Source: Distichodus sexfasciatus (lineage: Eukaryota; Chordata; Actinopteri; Characiformes; Distichodontidae). From it: 64,000 nt of DNA. The stretch's first letter is position 1; each line of letters starts with the position of its first letter. The stretch is from positions 3,398,544 to 3,462,543 of the forward strand of contig JAVGVS010000019.1 of assembly GCA_032718565.1 (NCBI GenBank). Direction: 5' to 3'. The notes beneath the pieces were generated by a model. The model had not been told where the DNA came from. It did not search any database and saw only the letters and a list, made by a program, of their open reading frames with translations. A program made the translations under genes and the position numbers. Below, piece after piece: positions 24,001-38,300 of the stretch.

Positions 24001-27000
24001 GAGGCGTGGCTGATCTGGGGGTACTGACCACACGGAGATGGATTAGCATATATTTGCTTCATCATTCTTACTGTCACTGATTTTTTAGAAGGACGACAGA
24101 TTTACCTTGTACCAGCAGATTCACTATGATGGTGTCGAAGCCCAGTGTGTTTGTTGCTGTGCATGTGTAGTAGCCAGAGTCCTCCGCTTTCACTGAGCGC
24201 AGCACCAGCGTCCCGTTGGCCAGGATGTTCCGGTGGCCGTCCTGAGTGACCGGAATGGCCGAGTCCTCGCTGTGGGAGCCAAAGACTTAAAAATTACTCT
24301 CAGAACTCTAAATCTATACACAAAATAAGGAGGGCAGGTGAGTAACAAACTTGCTATTGCCTTTGCTTAGTTTACAAAGTTGGCTAAAAGAACATGGAAA
24401 ATCCGATATAAGCTTCTTTGACACACCATTCCAAACACAATTAGACACAAATTCACCAAGAGGTTATGGGTTTGATTTTAAGCTCCATCCTGCTCCAACA
24501 CTACCAGCATAGAGCCTGTGAGCCAGACCTTTAACCCCAAGTTGCTCCTGGGAGATTGTCCCTGTAATTAAAACATGTAAGTCAGGCCCTCTACAGTTTC
24601 ACGGGCCTTTCTTGAGACTGTTGAGGCCTGAATTTGCAATAAAGTAGCGGGAGCAAGTCAAAGTTGCGGTTATAAGTTTGTCACCCTTTATAATGATTCT
24701 TTAACAATTTATTAAAATGAATCATTAATCATTTAGTTATTTTTTAAGGTAAATGTGAGGCGCTTTTATCACGTTTTGTGCGTCTTCTAAACATAACAAG
24801 GAAGTGAGTTCGCTGATGTGTGGCTCAACATTTAGCAGGAAACGACAACGATTGGTCAAAAATTGCAGAAAAGTTGCAGTAATTAGTCAAAATTGCACGG
24901 ATTGGCTGAATTTGCATTAATAGTAGCAATCGCAATGTTGCGAAGTACTGCAGGGTGTGTTAAGTTGCGCTGTATAAGAGTGTATGATAAATATGGTAAA
25001 TGTAAGTGTATGTTACAGAAAGATTTGACAGGCCTGTACAGTTATTTGTAGGGATACATGATGATATGGGAATCGTATGGGAATGGGCAGATAAGGTAAG
25101 ATAAAGGTAGCACCGACGCCAGAGAAGTCTGAGGTCAGATTACATACGGCCCGCGCCTTTGGTCTTAAAACCTATGGTGTCACTTTGTATCAATGTGATA
25201 AAAGGGTTTCAGCAAGAATGAAAGGAAAGGTGTACAAGACAGTAGTGAGATCAGCGATGTTGTATGGTTTGGAGACAGTGCCAATGAGGAAAAGACAGGA
25301 GACAGAACTGGAGGTTGCAGAGCTCAAGATGTTGAGGTTCTCTTTGGGAGTGACGAGGATGGATAGGATCAGGAATTAGTTCATCAGAGGGACAGCTCAT
25401 GTTAGATGTTTTGGAGATAAAGTCAGAGAGGCCAGACTGAGATGGTTTGGACATGTCCAGAGGAGAGACAATGAGTACATAGGTAGAAGGATGTTGAGGT
25501 TGGAGCCACCGGGCAGGAGGCTGAGAGGAAGACCAAAAAGGAGATTTATGGATGCGGTGAAAGAGGACATGAAGTTAGTTGGTGTGAGGGTAGAGGAGGC
25601 AGGAGATAGGACTAGATGGAGACAGACGATTCGCTGTGGCGACCCCTGAAGGGAAAAGCCGAAAGAGAAAGAAGAAGAAGAAGTGTTACTTTGTACCAAA
25701 ATTCTGAGCACGTGGTGAAAAGTTTGCGTGTCTTTACGCACTCAAGTATTAAAAAACATGAGATATCGGCATCGGTCTATAATTCCCATATCGTGCATCC
25801 CTAGTTGTTTGTTGACCGTAATCTTATTTTACACTTTTGAGATGAACTGGAACCACAACTATGGTTTTTCTAATCCAATATCGGCACCAGCCCTCGCAAT
25901 GGCTCTATTAACTAAACAGGGACAAAATCTCACAAATCCTTCCCAGAACAGCAGGGACTGTTCCAGCGTGATGGTTGGCTGGAGCTGCATTTTTGCCAAC
26001 TTTTGTGTGCAGCATTCATTTATCCACTCTCCTTATTTGTGACAAAGTGACACATTGTTGGAAGGCCCGAGGCTCGCACCGCACCTGTCTTTTGTCCATT
26101 TGATGGTGGGATTCGGTTCGCCCACAGAAGTGCACGGTAGTCGGACCTCCTTCATCCACGGCGTGGTAACGGTGCCGCCGAAGGACAGTATCTTAGCAGG
26201 AGCTGGACAAGAAGAAAGGAAGAAAGTGAGAGAGATATTAATGCTGTACATTGTGTTCGAAAAACAATGGCCCCAAAACGAACGCAACAGCGCGGCGTCC
26301 GCAAAGATTTCTGCAAACGTCTTTGGTCTGAGTACTAGGAAATAAAAGCATGTCTGTCCCAAATGTATGGATGTGCTTTTTGCAGCTAGTGATCAAGAGT
26401 GGAGGAGAAAGTGAATGGGCGCACACTCTCTCCCTCACTCTCTGATCCAGGAAGTATTGATTAAACTGCCCCTTTCATTTTGTCCACCTCTCCGCCTCTC
26501 CATTGTGGACTATATGGGCAGGTCATCAGCTGCCATTCCTCCATCCGTCTTGTCCTCCTTCGTTTAGTGCCCTTTGCTCCTCATCACATCATTAACAACG
26601 CGCCATCCTTCCATCCGTCAGGGGAGATCGGACACAAAGGGGAGGGGCCAAATCAAGAGACAATGGGGAAAAAATTGGCACAGGGTCATGGAGCGACTCT
26701 GCTCTCACTAAGGTCCTCCTCCTCATTCTGGCCTGTGCTGGCTGAAGGGAAGCAAGGCCACATTACGTTTTTTTGCAAGAATGTCACAAAATGTCATGTG
26801 TAGCTCACTGAGATGAGAAAAAGTTCTGTTTTAGTGCTTCCCTCACCTCCAGTATTCATACATTAAATAAACTACACTCATATCCAAAAAAATACACTTT
26901 CACAGATCGTTATTTCCCTAAATCTTATTGAACATTCATTTTGTCACTTGAGCTGTGATGCAGTGTCCGATTCATCATGTTGTCCCCCAGGAGACAAGAA

Positions 27001-30000
27001 GCTTGGTTTCCTTTACACCTTCAACATGGCGTCACCACTTCTAGGGCTGTGTGATATGACCAAAATCTCATATCCCGATAACGATAAACATCACAATATA
27101 GTACATTTTTTGTCAATTTAACTTGGGACTTTTTACATGCAAAATATTGTGTCTTGTGTGGAAGATGGAACACCAAAGATGCCACAATTTTTCTATATTT
27201 TTACATAACAATAAAACACTGGGTTTTTGGGTCCTTTTACTCATAAAAAACACAATCTAATATTCCGGTGCTTTTAATGCAGTTGAAAGCTCATTTTACG
27301 GCACTCTAAGTGACTTGTGGTCAAACACCGCTGTTTACACTGTAAAATGGCTGTAAAAGGCAATTATTTTTACAGTGCTCTAATAAGGGCGAATTGTGGC
27401 TTTGGTGTTCCCTAGATCGGAGTGTTTTGAGTGCACAGAGTAGGCAGAGTTCAGCACGCAGGAACAGATTTGTTAAAGTATAACGCCATAGTATTGTCTG
27501 TGCCTACATCCACAGGGTGCCATGGAGACTACTGCCAACCCTCATCCAAACCATAAAAAATACTGTCGTTAACAGTGCGTTTTGCAACACCGCAAAATAA
27601 ATGATTTCGATCAATATGGAACAGAAGACGTTTTAATTTTGTCATATTGCACAGCCCTAACCACTTCCCAACACAGCTACTTGGCACAGGCAGGACATGG
27701 AAGGTGGCACATACAAGAAGGCTGTATCCATCCAAAATACACATAATTCAGTTGCACTCCATGACTTCAAATTTGATCTGAATGTGAACGCAGCATCATG
27801 CTTCTCTCACAACAAAATCAGTGCCTTAATTCTTAAAAGCAGACAAGAGTTCCATAAAAATGTACACAAATGCACACAGTCATCTCTACATTTAATGTTT
27901 CTACAATTTGTAAGTAATCCTTCTCTTTACTGTTATGGTTAACAGTGTGTAAAATGAGTATATCTGTATTGGTCAAAGTTCAAAAGTTGTTCCGCTTTGT
28001 TTTGCGTGACCTGGTGTGCATCACGATGGGTAACTTACTTTGTTAAGTGGCTCCTGTTAGTTTTCTTACTATTTACATTAACGGCAATTAGCAGAGCAAC
28101 TTCCATTTCCTAATTTCAGGGGTGTTTCCCTGAGAGCAGGCGGTTATGGGTCTTGCTCATGGACCCAATGAGGGTAGTGCTGGAGGTAGGATTCGAACCC
28201 ACAAACTCCTGGTCCAGAGGCAAGTATCCTGACCACTAGACCACCATCCTTTTAATGCCAGTTTATGAAATCTGATATAACGTTGCCTTTAAATCTCCTT
28301 CAATAGGACGATAAATCCATACTTGCTCTTACTGTGGTTTGAAAACATTATTTTTTTTTACATTTTATTATTCATCATTTATTATTTATTAAAGATGAAT
28401 TTCATCCGAATCGATATTTTATCACAAGCACTCTACTTTGTTGCACATCGATATGTATTTAATATTTAAGACCGTTCGTAGTTGCTGCACTTAAGTAGTT
28501 TGTGGTATCATCCAAACAGCATCCAGCATCTGTGTCTCACCTTTCCCAGCAGGCTCCACCGTCACCTTTTCGCTGATGTTGCCCCGTCCGGCAGTGTTGA
28601 CGGCCGCCGCCCAGATCAGGTACTGCTGACCTCGTGTCAGGTGGGTGATGCGGTACAACAGGACTTCTGGATTGGCCTCGTATTCGCTGGGGGCCTGGCG
28701 GCGACACGGCAAAAACGTTTAACACTGCGTTAAGGTGGAGATACAAAAGAGCAAAGACGGGCTAAAAAGCGGTGAAGCGGCTTCGCCGCTGCCCATCTCA
28801 GAACGCGGCATGCCGACAGAGATATGATATGTGTTTTCAGAGCCACTGCTTACTTTTGTGCAAGCTTTGCGTGAGTCTATTTCAGTGTTATAAAAGGAGC
28901 CGATTTATTTTTTTGCACTTGAAAATGATAGCTGCTTCACCTTGCCTTTCTCGTCAATGCCGTTCTTCCCCTAACGCTGAGTTTCTTTGAAGAAAGGCAG
29001 CGCACGCTCGCTCACTCTCTGTACGTTTGGGTGTGTAATATATGTGTGTGTGCGTGTGTGTGGTGTGCCCCCGGGGGAGCGGCAGAGGAAACCCAGGGGT
29101 CCTCACACTCTAAGATGAGAGGACTAACACAATGCCCCCAGACACGGCAATTGCTCAGTCTCCCACATCTCTGACAATAGAGCGAGCCTAATGAGAGCTG
29201 TGTATCTGCTGCTCACATCAGCATGGAGAGGAGGGGCTGACACACACACACGCACATCTCTGTATTACCATCTTTGTGAGGTCTTTCCATAGGCTCCCAT
29301 ATTGACTAGATGTATATAATTTTACACCTACACCTAATCCTAACCTTAACCTCAGTAACCAAAAGCACATCTTTTACCTCTTTTAGTTTCTCAAATAAAA
29401 CAAGCACATTTTCTATAAAGTCATTTTTCCTCATGGGGACCTCTCCAATGTCCCCACAAAGCCCAAAAAAACAGATAAAAGTGATTTTAGGGGACAAAAA
29501 GGTCCCCACAATGCGATAAATACATGGACACACACACACACACTCATATACAGGCTCTCACACACCCTCAGTCAGGCAACCGTACACATATGTTTTGTAT
29601 ACACACATAAATATAAATACCAAAAGGGAAATGTGACAACACACACACACACACACACACAGACACACACGCACACAGGAGGCTGGGCTTCGCTGCGAGC
29701 TCCTTTGGTAATTGCTGCATGTTTAAGAGAGTGGTGTGTCTACTGTCCAGATTTGTGTTCATCACTGTGACTGTCTGCACCCTGCAGACACACACACACA
29801 CACACACACAGCCCCCCCATCTTCCACACATAGGCTTGTTTTAACATCCTCCCTCACACAACCTTTAACACTTGTCTTGTTCCCCCCACCCCTCTCTCTC
29901 ACCCACACACACACACACACACACACAGACACACTCTCTTTCTCTCTCTCTCTCTGCTGTCTCATGCTACAGTGATGTGTCCCATTGTTTCGTAGATACA

Positions 30001-30268
30001 TTTTCTTGTTTTTTATGGGCTAGTCTATTTTGGGAAAATATATTTCTTTATTACGCTCATCACTTCTCCAGTGTGGACCGATCACTCGCTCGCTCTCTCT
30101 CTCAGCGGGAAGGCGAGCAGGGAGGTACGGAGGAGGGAGGCGGAGTGGTGTAACGGATATTGAAATATTCCTCCGGCGTGGAGATAGCGGTGATCCAGGG
30201 AGCGATAGAGGGAGATAATGAAAAGAGGAACAAAAGTACTCCCTGCACGGTGTGTCTGACCCCCTCCC

Positions 30269-30299
<31 letters not shown>

Positions 30300-30669
30300 C
30301 TTCCTCTCACACTCATTTACATAGTAATCACCCCGCCACTGCGAGAGCCAGAGAGAGAGAGAGATTTGTGAATGAGGAAAAAGAGTAGAGTGTGTGTGTG
30401 TGTGTGTGTGTGTGTGGACAGGTACATTAATTCAGTGTGAGTGTACACAAATTGTGCATGTGTGTTGGTATGAGTGTGTGTGTGTTTGCGGAGGAGGAGG
30501 TTATAAATGTGATAGAGCCTCTGACGGGTGTGTGTGCGTGAGTGCTAGGTGTGTGTGTGTGTGTGTGTGTGTTGTCAGCTTGTTTCCTGCCCTCACTGAT
30601 GAACAGATGAGGTTGTCTAGGCAACGTGATGAGACACAGATATGCAAATGAGAGGGGGAGAGTGAGCCG

Positions 30670-30706
<37 letters not shown>

Positions 30707-30868
30707 GTATGAGCCTCTCATTTTCACTCGCTCGCACACACACGTCCTGCTGATACTGCAGCACTGCCTTACACACACACACACACACACACGCACTCAA
30801 CACATGCATATTAAAAAAGCAGATACCGAAAAAGGCGAAATGGATTGAGATGTGTTTAACACTCCCGT

Positions 30869-30908
<40 letters not shown>

Positions 30909-30961
30909 AGGCATGTGAAGTGATGATCTCTTTGATTTATTATCATATGAAATTACCAGCA

Positions 30962-31000
<39 letters not shown>

Positions 31001-31158
31001 CCCCCTTCTTATCATACCGGTTGGCCTGATCCGGGGCTGGAGCAGTAGATGGTGTATTTGCGGATGATACCATTAGGTTTGGTTGGAGGGAGCCAAGATA
31101 CCACCACGCTGCTGGTGGAGGAGGGCACGGCTTTGATGCCCGCTGGAGGGCCCGGGTC

Positions 31159-31203
<45 letters not shown>

Positions 31204-31539
31204 GGTGAAAACAAGAGAGAGAATGAACGGGATGAAAAAGGAAGGCAATTTTCAAGCAAAAAACAAAAATAACGCCGATGCCCTAGCGCTAGGAAAGCCT
31301 TACAGAAATGTGTTCAAAGGTCTGTGTGTGTGTGTGTTTATAAGGATGAGCAGGAAGTGCATTTACACAGGGGATGTGTTGTGCGAGAATCGCTTTATTG
31401 TGTGTGAGTGTGTGAGTAGAGTGATGCTTGTGAGTGGTGTTAAAGTGAGCCTGGCTGATTGCGGCTTTGCCGGACTTAGCCTTTAATTTTAAGAGGCTCT
31501 GGCCAGTAAGTACCCGCAAAAAAGAGCAGAGAGCGAGAT

Positions 31540-31574
<35 letters not shown>

Positions 31575-32275
31575 GAGAGAGGTTGGAGGGTAACATATGT
31601 TACATCCTGACACTTGCTCTGCAAAACACTCTTTTTACCCCCTTTCCATGACCTAAAATCCCATACGGGATTCAAACTTTAAAACACACACTCAGTCACT
31701 TTCTTAAAGGAAGTAAAAATCCCATCAGACCCATCACAGCTATTACACACTCCACTACACCGAGCCGGAGCCCGCCACTGACGTGGCTGACTGCCGGTCA
31801 GTTAAAGAGTGGTCAGGAGGGTGAGCTTCAGTGGGCGGGAGTTGTGATGTCCAGCCTCCAGTCCGTCGTGCTCCAGTGTTTCTCTTTCAACACCGGTCGG
31901 TCATGTGGAATGTTACTAATACACTTATACTGTATTTCTATTACCAGGAATGAAAATGTTCTTTAAAATGAGGTTCACTCAAATTCCTTATAATCAGTCT
32001 ATGTTTGTGAGATCACAAAGTTACATATATGTGATCCGATCTGCCGTAATGAGTCGGAAGTCTGCGTTCTATTTATTTAGATACGGGCCGATTATGTTGA
32101 AAAACGTCACAAAAATAGCGGTTTTTCTTTTTTGGAGACCAGATTAATTTTGAAGACCTTTTCTTTCATATAAGACCAAAAAAGAAAAATCGATATTTTT
32201 GATGTTTGTCAACATAATCGGCCCATATCTAAATAAATAGAACGCCGACTTCCGACTCATTACGGCAGATTGGGT

Positions 32276-32319
<44 letters not shown>

Positions 32320-35300
32320 CACACAGCACTTACTGCGTTAATGTTTCAGTAACATTACATTTATTACACATTTCAGTGCGAGATCTTTGGTACAAGAGAA
32401 AAATCCCAAAACTATTTCATATAGACTGTGTGCCTAACTCATGATGCTGCACCACATTGCCCAATGATTACATTACATTGCAATGTAATCAATTATTTTG
32501 AAATAACAGTAACTAGTAATCTGTTGGGGCAGTTGGTAGCGTAACGGTTAAGTAGTTGACCCAGTGATCGGAAGGTCGCTGGTTCAAATCCCGGGTCAGT
32601 AAAGGTACCACTGAGGTACTTATGAGCAAAGCACCGTCCCCAGCACTGCCCTCTGCCCCTTCACGGATGGATTTGATATAATTTTACTTCTTGATTTCCT
32701 TCATATAGTTTCTACATACATCTATATATAAGTTTGCTGTGGTTTCTGTTCTCTCTCTTAACTTCACCTTATCCTACTTTCATGAGTAATGGGTTACTTT
32801 CAAGTGAGATATTCTGGTCAAGCTGACATGAGACTCTGTCCCTAGCTACGGTACTGATGTCTCTAGCCATTTCCCCTTTAAAATTCCAAAAATCCTAAAC
32901 ATAGCAGAAAACAAGGTATAAGAACTCTAGGTGTAAGAAGGCATTTGGTTCTGTTAAGAGAGACACTGACCGATCGAATGCACATCTTGTAGGAACATCT
33001 TTACTCTCTCAATAAACTCTGCTTAAGCATAAGAAGCTAGCCTCATCTCTGACTCTCATCACTTGAACCTCGGATCCCGTCCCCAGATCCATCCAAAGAT
33101 CACATTTCTTTGTGGTGCACTGTGTGCTGTGGTGTGTTCACAATGCCAAATAATCACTCACTTTCTATAATGTATTATTATTTTTTGAGGTAACTTGCCT
33201 AACCCTGTATATCAGTTATCCTTATATCGTTCTGGTATGCGTGACTGATTAAGCATCAGACCGTCCACATCCAAAGTTAACTCAAATGTGGGAAATGTTT
33301 GCCAAAAAGAGATCACAATGTGTGGCCTAGTGCTGTAATAAAATAGAACAATTACACAATCTAATACATCACCCCATGTAAATGAACAATGCAAACCTGC
33401 ACAGTCTAGTTTTATATGGAGGAAATGAAATCAGCAGCAGTGCTGTGGAAGAGCTCCATTCTGACACACACACACACCACACACACACACATGCACACAC
33501 AAGACAACATGATCCACAGACTTTCAAAGGCACAAACGCTGGGAGAACCCCCTAGGATGAGGGAGAAATAAAAAATTCTACACAAATCAGCACTCCATAT
33601 GCTGAAGCCAGAGGCAGAGAGAGAGGGAGAGAGAGAGGAAGAGACAGAGAGAGAGACAGAGAGCGGGAGGGAGGGAGGGATTGAGAGAGTAAAAACATCC
33701 ATGGGGAAAGCGAGAGTCTGGCCAAACTGACACATCTCACATAAAGCGCACAAACACACAAACAGACGATTTCGCTCCCCCCCCTCTCTCTTTCACACAC
33801 AGTTTGGCTGAAAAGTAGAGGCTTGGGGGCGAAAGGCTCTTTGCCCTGCTCCTGCTCTTCTGCGCTCTCTCTCTCTCTCTGCCTTCCCTCGTTCCTTCTC
33901 CTCCTCCTCCTCCTCCTCCTCCTCCTCCTCCTCTTCTCCCCAGGGACGAGGGGAGAGACAGATAGGGCTCTAATCCCGTGGCCACCAGTGTAAGCACAAA
34001 GCTAATGCCTGATAATCCACAAAGAATTAATCCTTCTCCTTGTGCTGGGTGGTAAGCTGGGGCCCGGCTATCATATACACACACACACACAGCCACACGC
34101 TCACACCCTTCTATCTCCCGCCCCTTTGGCGTTTTAACTCTCATTAGGAGTGGTAATGGCACGGCCGAGCTTAAACGCGTCGTAATTGAAACGGCGACAG
34201 CATCATGGCATTCGCTGTCCTCTAGACCTGGACCACTCCACTCTCGCCTCCGGCTAACGTGGCTTTTGTGGACACTTTCAACCCCCTCCCCAGCTCTCTC
34301 TTACTCACATACAAGGAGCTGGTACATACGGGCAAGAGTCTGTGTTTTTGAAAGAGCAAGAACTTACCTCCCCCTACAAACACACAAGCACAAGATGACA
34401 CACAGAAAAATACACACAAACACACACTTGCACCTCCACAAACAGAACCCCTTGAGCTCCTTAGAAACATACACACTAACACAAGAGCCATGTTTGGGTG
34501 GATATACGGCTTCCAGCAGAGAGAGACTATTTGTGTGTGTGTGTGTGTGTGTGGACAAAGGCATGTTTAATGTGCTACAGCAGAAACAAAAGCAAGTGTT
34601 TGAGAAATACATGTGAAACATAGTGGTTTAGGCCCCAAAAAATCATTAATAATGTGTTTGCAGTTTTATTGCTCAGTGGAGATAAATCTGCTTCTGCGTG
34701 TGTTTGTGTGTGTATGCAAAAACAGAAATGCTTAGATTAGTCAGTTGGTATGCAAATAAGGCCTTTAGTTTGCAGACATATTTCTTTTTTGCATGGGCGG
34801 ATATTTAAGTGTGCGTGTGTACGTGTGTGTGTGTGTGTGTGCGTGCGCACTCACGGTCCTCGCGGGTCTGGATGTAGAGGACGTTACTGCGGACTCCGTC
34901 CCCAGCCTGTGTGTAGGCCAGCACCTGGATGCTGTAGTTGGTGAACTTCTCCAGGCCCCTCAGCTCCACCTGCTCTCGTGTGGTGGTGATGTTCTGCATC
35001 TCGCCCCATTCTGACGGGAGACGATGAAAGCATTAAAAGGAGGGAGTCCATTTTTTCTTCCCCATTACAACGTTTCTCAGGAAAACAATCTGAGGAGGGA
35101 TGAGGAATTTAGTACAGAGGTTCTCAACCAGAAACCCTGACCTCATAGAACCTCCAGGGGGCGCTGAAGAAAATACTGTGGCTATTTTGTCTTTTCATAA
35201 TAAAACACAAGTCTTGAAGACCAATGCTGGATCACATGCTGGATGCTACTTGGATGACAAATTTTTATATTGTGAGGGGGGGACGGGCAGGGAACGTCAG

Positions 35301-38300
35301 AGGAAGGATTGTAGTTATAGTAGAGTGTGTGATAATTACTCTGGTTCAGGCCTAGTGTCTGGCCCCCACAGCACCCACCTCCATCGGGGAAGAGGGACCA
35401 GAACACCACGCGGTAGCCCTTCAGGACGCCGTTGAGGGTCATGCGCGGGGGCTCGGACCAGGTGATCACCGCCTCGTCCGATGTCACCGTGATGGCCCGC
35501 ACATTCTGGGGAGGTTGGCTGGGCACTGGGAAAGAAGAGAAAAAGGAGGGATGAATTCAGTTGGTTGCACCAATGTGTTGACCATCAAACAGGACAAATA
35601 GGGGGCTAAAAGAAGAAATTAAACAGGACCAAACCAGTCAAATGCAACACCTTCAACCATTAGGATACTCATCAAAATAATACCAATCAATAAAAGTGAA
35701 CAAAACCTAAAGTAACCCGCCAGACGACATCAGAAAGACATTCTCAGCATATCAGCACTGATTAGTCAGTATTCCGAATTCCCAAAAGGCGACACGAGAC
35801 GACTCCGAACATAGTGTCTCCTCCCTGCAGGGACTAAACGCGCAATTCCTTAAACCGCACGAGCGAGTGAACGAAACACCCTCCTTTTTGTGGTGGCGTT
35901 CGCTAACGCTTTCCCTTCTGCCCGGATGCTTGGCGAAGGTGGCGGTGGGCCTGAGCCAACATCGCCCCTCAATAAAGAAGGCCGCTATTGAGGTGAGACA
36001 GAGCGCCTGTGTGCTCGACGCTGGGAGAGGTGGCGTGCGCATGAAGGACAGGATGAAAGGAGGAGGGAGGGAGTGAGGGGGGAGCAGAGGAGGGATAAAG
36101 CTGGCTCGCCTCTATGAGGGAGCAGCTGCAGCTGGTGAAGGAAGAGATGGAGCGGGAGGGAGGGAGGGAGGGAGGGAGGGAGGAGCAGAGGGAGGAGGCG
36201 GCGGGCGAAGGGAAACCACGGCGCTTGTTTGAAGAGGCCTCGGGGCCTAACCGGACTCGGCCCCTGTGGACCGCGCGCTGACCGCCATTTAGAGGACGGC
36301 GGTCTCTGGCTGGCCTTCGCTTGTTCTTCCTTTCGCCACCCATCTCTCGTTCTGTCTAGCAGGGGAACGAGAATAAAGGCAGGCGTCTGAGTGGCAGAGA
36401 GAAAGTGCCGAGCGCTGAGTAGAGGTGAGACGCCCAAACTGAGAAACAAGGAGGAATGAGACAGAAAAAAGGATTTTCCCTTGAGAGAGAGAGAGAGAGA
36501 GAGAGAAAAGAGAATGAGGGACAGAGGGAGTTTAGCAGCCAAAAAACTAAGAAAAAGGTGTTGTAGCCTAAGAGAAAGCGGCGCACAGAGACTGAGGGAG
36601 TTGAAAGCCCGAGTGTGGGACGGGAAGGAAGGAGAGAAGATGAAACGAGGAAGAGGGGAGACAATGCGCTCAGCTGCAGATAATTATACTGGGAGGAAGA
36701 GCAGGAGAAAGGAGAGAGGGACATGCTAATTATGATTATTTTTAGGATTTCAGCATCTTGTTATTACTATCATCATCAACATTGTCCATATCAGTGTCAC
36801 TAGGGTGGCAGTGACATGCAGGGTTTAAGGGCCGCAGGCTGGAGGGACCCGGTGCTGCCGTCCACACACACACTGACACACTGAGGATGAAAAGCTCCAA
36901 ATATTTGGGCAAAATACCAAACTTTTGTTCCTAAATACATTGGTACCTATAGGTTGACCACTTTTGTACACAAAGGCACTGGTCAGCTATTAAGGGGAGA
37001 CAGAGAACTGGTCAGGTTTGATGCCTATTAGCACTGATCACTTTGGTACTTATACGAACTTGGTCAGCTTTGGTAACTATAGGGATGAGTCACTTTGGCA
37101 TCCAAGCACAGTGCTCAGCTCTGTTACCAATAAGCACAGGGCACTTTTGCATCCAAGTCCACTGGTCAGCTTTCATACCAATAGCCACTGGTCACCTTGT
37201 TACCTATAAGAACTGTGGCACAGGTCACTTTGGTGACCACAGGCACTGGTCACTTTTGTAGCTACAGGACCTGGTCATTTTGGTACTTCCCGGCACTTGT
37301 CATCTTTATAACTAACTCGAGGACCTTTAGGCTCTAGTCACCTTAGCATCCATAGGAACTGGTCACTTTGGTACCTAAATGCACTGGCCAGCTTGGTACC
37401 TATAGGCACTGGTCACTTTGATACCTATAGGCACGTTACCAACTAAGACCTGGTAACTCAAGAACCTTCAGGCAATGGTCACTTTGGTACTTAAATGCAC
37501 TTCACAGCTTGCTAACTATAGCCACTGGTCACTTTGGTACCCACAGCAAATAGTCACTTTGGTATTTACAGTATATGCACTGGTCACTTCGGATACCTAT
37601 TGGCACTGATCATTTTGGCACTTATAGGCACTGGTCAGCTTGGCACCTATACGACCTGGTCACTCGAAGACCTTTAGGCACTGTTCACTTTGGTACTTCC
37701 TGGCCATTGTCAGCTTTGTAGCTACATGACCTGGTCACCTGAGGACGATGACTTGGTTATACAAACCTTTTTGCACCAGGATATTGTATATCCGTACTAC
37801 TTGGGTACTTAATCAGCGGCTGTACCATATCTGTTGTCATGTACAATCGGTCAGCCACCCTCTACTGACCACTCAACCTGGTAATCATTATTTTACGACT
37901 CACTCTGACATGGTGGTTTGTGCTTTTCTAAATCAAGGTTCAGTATCACTGCAAGACTCCGAGCAAGCAAGGTCTACAGAGGGTTAACGAGGTCCGCTCA
38001 GCTTTAAACACTGTGCAAGATCAACAATAATGAAGTATATTTACCATCTTCTAGCGTGGTAGCGTTGATCTCCGAGCTGGAGGGTCCGGTCCCAGCTCGG
38101 TTGAAAGCCTGCACTACCACACCGTACTGGGCAAACTTCTTCAGGTTGTCCAGTGTGTAAACCTCGCTGTCCCCCGTTGCCTTCATCTCCACTATGCTGT
38201 ACTGGCCGTTGCTGCCCGGCCCGTTCTCCCTGTAGCCTATCTGATAGCCACGGATCACGCCGTTCTGCAGCTCCTTCTTCGGGGCCTGGGGAGGGGACAC

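Noticed and set aside
30501..31259. 252-aa minus-strand frame
   Set aside because: Only its part at 31018-31157 is real (FN4 exon). The rest is microsatellite translation (Val-Cys and Thr-His runs).
36940..37745. Regular repeats suggestive of a CRISPR-like array
   Set aside because: Units are diverged and contiguous with no constant repeat or unique spacers, and the genome is eukaryotic; it is a minisatellite.
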